Source: Leclercia pneumoniae (GTDB lineage: Bacteria > Pseudomonadota > Gammaproteobacteria > Enterobacterales > Enterobacteriaceae). Taken from it: a DNA stretch of 64,000 nt. The notes under the pieces are model-generated. The model made no database searches. It saw only the letters and a list, made by a program, of their open reading frames with translations, and was not told where the DNA came from. Within the stretch, counting starts at the first letter, position 1; each line of letters begins with the position of its first letter. Made by a program: the position numbers and the translations under genes. The stretch lies in contig NZ_CP071383.1 in the NCBI RefSeq assembly GCF_017348915.1, positions 3,162,001-3,226,000 on the forward strand, written 5' to 3'. Of the stretch, positions 60,079 through 64,000 are shown piece after piece.

Positions 60079-61407
60079 ATGACTGTAACGACTTTTTCCG
60101 AACTTGAACTCGATGAAAGCCTGCTCAATGCGCTTGAGAGCAAAGGCTTCACACGCCCGACCGCCATTCAGGCTGCGGCCATTCCGCCTGCACTGGAGGG
60201 CCGTGATGTGCTCGGTTCTGCGCCAACCGGCACGGGGAAAACAGCAGCATACTTGCTGCCGGTGTTGCAGCATCTGCTCGATTTCCCCCGTAAAAAATCA
60301 GGCCCACCGCGCATTTTAATCCTGACGCCTACCCGCGAACTGGCGACACAGGTTGCCGAACATGCGCGTGAACTGGCGGCGAATACCCATCTGGACATCG
60401 CCACTATCACCGGTGGCGTAGCCTATATGAACCACGCCGAAGTATTCAGCGAAAACCAGGATATTGTGGTTGCCACAACGGGCCGTCTGCTGCAGTACAT
60501 CAAAGAAGAGAACTTCGACTGCCGCGCCGTTGAGACACTCATTCTGGACGAAGCTGACCGCATGCTAGACATGGGCTTCGCGCAAGATATCGAACATATC
60601 GCCGGTGAAACTCGCTGGCGTAAACAGACCCTGCTGTTCTCCGCAACGCTGGAAGGCGATGCCATCAAAGACTTTGCAGAGCGTCTGCTGGAAGATCCCG
60701 TTGAAGTGTCAGCCACGCCATCCACCCGTGAGCGCAAGAAAATTCATCAGTGGTATTACCGCGCCGATAACCTCGAGCACAAAGTGGAGTTGCTGAAGCA
60801 CCTGCTCAAACAGGACGATGCGACCCGTACCATTGTGTTTGTACGCAAGCGTGAGCGTGTGCATGAGTTAGCTGAAATGCTGCGTAACGCCGGGATCAAT
60901 AACTGTTATCTCGAAGGCGAGATGGCGCAGGTCAAGCGTACTGAAGGGATTAAGCGTTTGACCGATGGCCGCGTGAATGTCCTGGTCGCTACCGACGTTG
61001 CGGCGCGTGGTATCGATATCCCTGACGTGAGCCATGTCATCAACTTCGATATGCCACGTAGCGGCGATACCTACCTGCACCGCATTGGCCGTACGGGTCG
61101 TGCTGGCCGTAAAGGTATTGCGATTTCGTTGGTCGAGGCGCATGACTACCTGCTGCTGCAGAAAATCGGCCGCTACGTCGAGGAGCCGCTGAAAGCGCGC
61201 GTTATCGATGAGCTTCGTCCGACCACGCGTGCACCAAGTGAGAAAATGACGGGTAAACCGTCCAAAAAAGCACTCGCGAAACGTGCAGAGAGAAAAGAGA
61301 AAGAAAAAGAGAAGCCACGCGTTAAACAGCGCCACCGCGACACCAAAAACATTGGTAAGCGTCGTAAGCCAAGCAGTTCGGCGGCCGAATCCAAAACTGA
61401 AGAGTAA
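60079..61407 (+). CDS. srmB: ATP-dependent RNA helicase SrmB
   Basis: A DEAD-box helicase of 442 residues (E. coli 444) acting early in 50S subunit assembly. The Q motif region is GFTRPTAIQ near 24-32, motif [10 protein letters not shown] near 50-58, motif II LDEAD near 157, motif III SAT near 189 and motif [13 protein letters not shown] near 334-344. A basic, lysine- and arginine-rich tail follows from about 385 ([20 protein letters not shown]). It ends at a shared terminator with grcA. Confidence 0.97.
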   Translation: MTVTTFSELELDESLLNALESKGFTRPTAIQAAAIPPALEGRDVLGSAPTGTGKTAAYLLPVLQHLLDFPRKKSGPPRILILTPTRELATQVAEHARELAANTHLDIATITGGVAYMNHAEVFSENQDIVVATTGRLLQYIKEENFDCRAVETLILDEADRMLDMGFAQDIEHIAGETRWRKQTLLFSATLEGDAIKDFAERLLEDPVEVSATPSTRERKKIHQWYYRADNLEHKVELLKHLLKQDDATRTIVFVRKRERVHELAEMLRNAGINNCYLEGEMAQVKRTEGIKRLTDGRVNVLVATDVAARGIDIPDVSHVINFDMPRSGDTYLHRIGRTGRAGRKGIAISLVEAHDYLLLQKIGRYVEEPLKARVIDELRPTTRAPSEKMTGKPSKKALAKRAERKEKEKEKPRVKQRHRDTKNIGKRRKPSSSAAESKTEE

Positions 61408-61412
61408 AAAAA

Positions 61413-61436
61413 AGCCGGGTGATAACCCGGCTTTTT
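61413..61436. terminator. Bidirectional terminator between srmB and grcA
   Basis: AGCCGGGT-GATA-ACCCGGCT is a perfect 8-base stem preceded by a run of A and followed by TTTTATTT, so it works on both strands. It lies 5 bases after the srmB stop and 20 bases after the grcA stop. Confidence 0.9.
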
Positions 61437-61456
61437 ATTTGCCCAATAACTGAACC

Positions 61457-61840
61457 TTAGAGGCTTTCAGTAAAGGTACGCGCGATAACGTCGCGTTGCT
61501 GCTCTGGCGTCAGCGAGTTGAAACGCACTGCATAACCGGACACGCGAATGGTCAGTTGTGGATATTTTTCCGGATGCTTAACGGCATCTTCCAGCGTTTC
61601 ACGACGCAGCACGTTCACGTTCAGGTGCTGACCGCCTTCTACGCGCACTTCTGGTTTCACTTCCATTGGAATTTCGCGATATTCGATCTCGCCCAGTTTG
61701 CTAACCGGTACGATTTCGTCTTCAGCAAAACCCGCTTTTGCTGCAACACAGCGCGCTTCGCCTTTTTCGCTGTCCAGCAGCCAGAATGAGTTCAACAGGT
61801 CATCGTTTGCTGCTTTAGTAATCTGAATACCCGTAATCAT
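61457..61840 (-). CDS. grcA: Autonomous glycyl radical cofactor GrcA (YfiD)
   Basis: A 127-residue spare part for pyruvate formate-lyase: it replaces the damaged C-terminal glycyl radical domain after oxygen exposure. The radical glycine is G102 in [13 protein letters not shown], and the C-terminal half matches the PflB end. It is induced by acid and low oxygen in E. coli. Two FNR sites spaced 53 bases apart lie upstream, as in E. coli. Confidence 0.97.
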   Translation of the reverse strand: MITGIQITKAANDDLLNSFWLLDSEKGEARCVAAKAGFAEDEIVPVSKLGEIEYREIPMEVKPEVRVEGGQHLNVNVLRRETLEDAVKHPEKYPQLTIRVSGYAVRFNSLTPEQQRDVIARTFTESL

Positions 61841-61948
61841 GTGGTGTCTCCCTTAGACTACATTAATATGGTGTCTGCCCGGCTTCGGGCAATTGGTAAA
61901 ACCATTGTTGCTTGTGTGTATATATATCACTCACCCACCCGCCATTTA

Positions 61949-61962
61949 TTGACGTAAATCAA
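61949..61962 (-). promoter_or_regulatory. FNR site I of grcA (proximal)
   Basis: TTGACGTAAATCAA matches TTGAT-N4-ATCAA at 9 of 10 positions. If centred at -40.5, transcription would start near base 61915, about 75 bases before the ATG. Confidence 0.82.
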
Positions 61963-62001
61963 TAGAAACGCCAACCACACAAACCGTGTGGTCTGATTTT
62001 G

Positions 62002-62015
62002 TTGCTTTAGATCAA
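62002..62015 (-). promoter_or_regulatory. FNR site II of grcA (distal)
   Basis: TTGCTTTAGATCAA matches the FNR consensus at 9 of 10 positions. Its centre is 53 bases from site I, the same distance as between the -40.5 and -93.5 sites of E. coli yfiD, where FNR at the distal site limits activation. The rest of the 314-base gap to ung shows no further gene. Confidence 0.8.
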
Positions 62016-62154
62016 TTTAACGCCTTCACCGAATCAATTTATCGCGCACTTATTCAATACAAATTGAATGACTTAGCGGCAATTTCAGCGTGGAATTTTG
62101 CTACTCAGGATTTAACAGGTAAGCTTAGGCGATTGAGATTTGCAGGAGAGCGAA

Positions 62155-62844
62155 ATGACGACATCCTTAACATGGCACGACGTACTGGCAGAAGAGAAAC
62201 AACAGCCCTATTTTGTTAATACCCTCAGTACTGTTGCCGCTGAACGGCAGGCTGGCCAGACGATTTACCCGCCACAGAAAGATGTTTTCAACGCTTTTCG
62301 CTATACCGAACTGAGCGATGTTAAGGTGGTTATCCTTGGGCAGGATCCCTATCACGGGCCCGGACAAGCACACGGACTGGCCTTTTCCGTACGCCCTGGT
62401 ATTGCTATCCCCCCTTCGCTACTGAACATGTATAAAGAGCTTGAAGGGTCGATTCCCGGTTTTACCCGACCAAAACACGGTTATCTTGAAAGCTGGGCCC
62501 GCCAGGGCGTGTTGTTATTAAACACCGTGCTGACGGTACGTGCAGGCCAGGCGCATTCCCATGCCAGCCTCGGCTGGGAGACATTTACGGACAAAGTGAT
62601 CGGCCTGATTAACACGCATTGCGAAGGGGTGGTGTTTTTACTCTGGGGATCGCATGCGCAGAAGAAAGGGGCGATTATCGACCCGGAGCGTCATCATGTT
62701 CTTAAAGCGCCGCACCCTTCACCGCTGTCAGCACATCGCGGTTTCTTTGGCTGTAATCACTTTGTACTGGCGAATGAGTGGCTGGAAAAACGCGGCGAGA
62801 AGCCTATTGACTGGATGCCAGTGTTACCGGCTGAAGGGGAGTAG
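62155..62844 (+). CDS. ung: Uracil-DNA glycosylase
   Basis: Removes uracil from DNA to start base excision repair. It has 229 residues, as in E. coli. The catalytic aspartate is D64 in [18 protein letters not shown], and the minor-groove intercalation loop is [11 protein letters not shown] near 187-197. The start is the ATG at 62155 with AGGAG 6 bases upstream; an in-frame TTG lies five codons earlier. Confidence 0.98.
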   Translation: MTTSLTWHDVLAEEKQQPYFVNTLSTVAAERQAGQTIYPPQKDVFNAFRYTELSDVKVVILGQDPYHGPGQAHGLAFSVRPGIAIPPSLLNMYKELEGSIPGFTRPKHGYLESWARQGVLLLNTVLTVRAGQAHSHASLGWETFTDKVIGLINTHCEGVVFLLWGSHAQKKGAIIDPERHHVLKAPHPSPLSAHRGFFGCNHFVLANEWLEKRGEKPIDWMPVLPAEGE

Positions 62845-62851
62845 TCTTGAT

Positions 62852-62877
62852 TGTATGCCCGGTTAACCGGGCATACA
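62852..62877. terminator. Hairpin between ung and yfiF
   Basis: TGTATGCCCGG-TTAA-CCGGGCATACA is a perfect 11-base stem between two converging genes. T-tracts are missing on both sides, so it may stabilise 3' ends rather than terminate alone. Confidence 0.6.
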
Positions 62878-62891
62878 GGTAACATCAATGT

Positions 62892-63962
62892 TTAGGCTTT
62901 ATTCTGACGCCACCACTCTGCCAGCAGTACGCCGGTAGCCACGGAAACGTTCAGACTTTCAACATTGCCTGTTCCGTCGATAGAGACGCTCAGATCCGCA
63001 CTGGACAGCGCAGCATCAGACAGACCATCTCGCTCCTGGCCTAATACCAGTACCATTTTACGTGGCAGCGTTGCTTTGAACAGCGGCGTACCAGCGTGGC
63101 TGGAGGTGGTTACGATAGCGTAACCCGCTTTGCGGAACTGCTCGAGGGCATCCAGAACGCTGTCACCCGTGATAGGCTGCACATGTTCCGCGCCGCCTTC
63201 CGCCGTGCGGATAGCCGCGCCAGATTCAAGCAGTGCGGCATCCTGCAGTAAAACACCTTTTACGCCAAAGTGAGCACAGCTGCGCATCATCGCACCGAGG
63301 TTATGCGGGTTACCCACATCTTCCAGCGCCAACACACAGTCATCGGCCTCTGCCTCGCTTACCCACTGCTGCACGGTGGTACCGTTACGTTTTTTAATCA
63401 GGAAGCAAACGCCACCGTGGTGCTCAGTACCCGATGCTTTTGTCAGCTCGGCATCATCGACCACATGGTACGCCTTGCGATTGGCCGCCATCCAGCGCAA
63501 TGCTTCTTTGAAGCGCGGCGTTACGCTCTGAATAAACCAGGCGCGAACAATACAGTCCGGACGGCTCTGGAACAGAGCCTGACATGCGTTTTCACCGTAG
63601 ACGCGGGTCTCTTCAGCACGCTGACGGCGCAACACTTCCGGATCGATAAAGCTTTTTCCGCTAATACCGCCGTGATCGGTTTTAGCCGAGGTCTCTTCGC
63701 CCGGTGCACGGGATACGGTACGCCATGGCGATCCCCCGTCACGACCGGCATCGTCACGTTTACGGTCATCGCGTTTGCGGTCTTCACCGCGGTTGTTTCT
63801 TTCATCGCGGGCGGGGCGACGGCCACCGTCTGCACGAGATGGACCCGGACGTCCGCCGCCTTTTCCGGTACGCGGATTTGCGGTGCGTTTATCAGAGTCA
63901 TCATCACTGCGGACATACATCACTTTGACCTTGCCGCTTTTGTTTTTCAGTTCGTCGTTCAT
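62892..63962 (-). CDS. yfiF: Putative tRNA/rRNA methyltransferase YfiF (SpoU family)
   Basis: A 356-residue protein of the SpoU/TrmH class of 2'-O-ribose methyltransferases; its RNA target is not established. The N-terminal 100 residues are charged and low in complexity, with a duplicated [10 protein letters not shown] and [19 protein letters not shown]. The SPOUT domain covers about 200-356, with [30 protein letters not shown] and [18 protein letters not shown]. It is about 11 residues longer than E. coli YfiF, in the disordered part. The start ATG at 63960-63962 ([10 protein letters not shown]) matches the family; an ATG four codons earlier is possible. Confidence 0.93.
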   Translation of the reverse strand: MNDELKNKSGKVKVMYVRSDDDSDKRTANPRTGKGGGRPGPSRADGGRRPARDERNNRGEDRKRDDRKRDDAGRDGGSPWRTVSRAPGEETSAKTDHGGISGKSFIDPEVLRRQRAEETRVYGENACQALFQSRPDCIVRAWFIQSVTPRFKEALRWMAANRKAYHVVDDAELTKASGTEHHGGVCFLIKKRNGTTVQQWVSEAEADDCVLALEDVGNPHNLGAMMRSCAHFGVKGVLLQDAALLESGAAIRTAEGGAEHVQPITGDSVLDALEQFRKAGYAIVTTSSHAGTPLFKATLPRKMVLVLGQERDGLSDAALSSADLSVSIDGTGNVESLNVSVATGVLLAEWWRQNKA

Positions 63963-64000
63963 GCTTTTCTCCACCAGCGCTGCGCGAAGCGCGCAGATTA

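Overview
The window is a chromosomal segment of an enterobacterium (family Enterobacteriaceae, GC-rich, most like the Enterobacter/Lelliottia/Leclercia side of the family). Nearly every protein is a close relative of its Escherichia coli counterpart and the order follows the E. coli rodZ to yfiF (about 57-58 min) backbone: rodZ, rlmN, ndk, pbpC, yfhM, sseA, sseB, pepB, the isc operon, trmJ, suhB, csiE, hcaT, glyA, hmp, glnB, glrR-qseG-glrK, glmY, purL, mltF, tadA, pgpC, yfhH, yfhL, acpS-pdxJ-recO-era-rnc-lepB-lepA, rseC-rseB-rseA-rpoE, nadB, trmN6, srmB, grcA, ung, yfiF. There are no rRNA or tRNA genes, insertion sequences, prophage genes or CRISPR arrays.

Bases 1-10 kb hold envelope and housekeeping genes (rodZ is cut by the window edge). 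From 10.2 to 14.9 kb there is an accessory alpha-glucoside phosphotransferase cluster: a PTS EIICB permease, a GH4 6-phospho-alpha-glucosidase, and, after the conserved sseA gene, an RpiR-type regulator. Bases 14.9-24.7 kb hold sseB, pepB, the iron-sulfur assembly operon iscR-S-U-A-hscB-hscA-fdx-iscX with its two IscR operators, trmJ and suhB. From 24.8 to 30.2 kb lies a variable segment: a NicO-type nickel/cobalt transporter with a DUF1007 periplasmic partner, csiE, hcaT without the hca dioxygenase genes, a zinc-ribbon DUF2569 membrane protein, and a doubly broken yphA pseudogene.

Bases 30.2-43.7 kb hold one-carbon, nitric oxide, nitrogen and purine genes plus the cell-envelope GlrK/GlrR system. 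The small RNA glmY sits between glrK and purL, with an intact sigma-54 promoter and three GlrR operator candidates. From 44.3 to 47.5 kb a MurNAc-type PTS permease and murQ are divergent from yfhH, which suggests what YfhH regulates. Bases 47.6-57.6 kb hold yfhL, acpS, pdxJ, recO, era, rnc, lepB, lepA and the sigma-E operon. The last part holds nadB, trmN6, srmB, grcA, ung and yfiF.

The control regions are unusually readable. I could place by eye PurR boxes (glyA, purL), an NsrR site (hmp), tandem IscR type 1 sites (iscR), GlrR and sigma-54 sites (glmY), a sigma-E promoter (rpoE), a NadR box (nadB), paired FNR sites (grcA), a CRP-like site (alpha-glucoside operon) and repeated operator candidates in front of murQ/yfhH. 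I found no wholly new machine. The best leads are the YfhH-murQ-PTS module with its repeated GAAT-N5-ATTC palindromes, the sseA gene embedded in a sugar cluster and coupled to its regulator, the NicO/DUF1007 metal cassette, and changes in the rpoE leader. Comparisons with E. coli are from memory, not from a database search.
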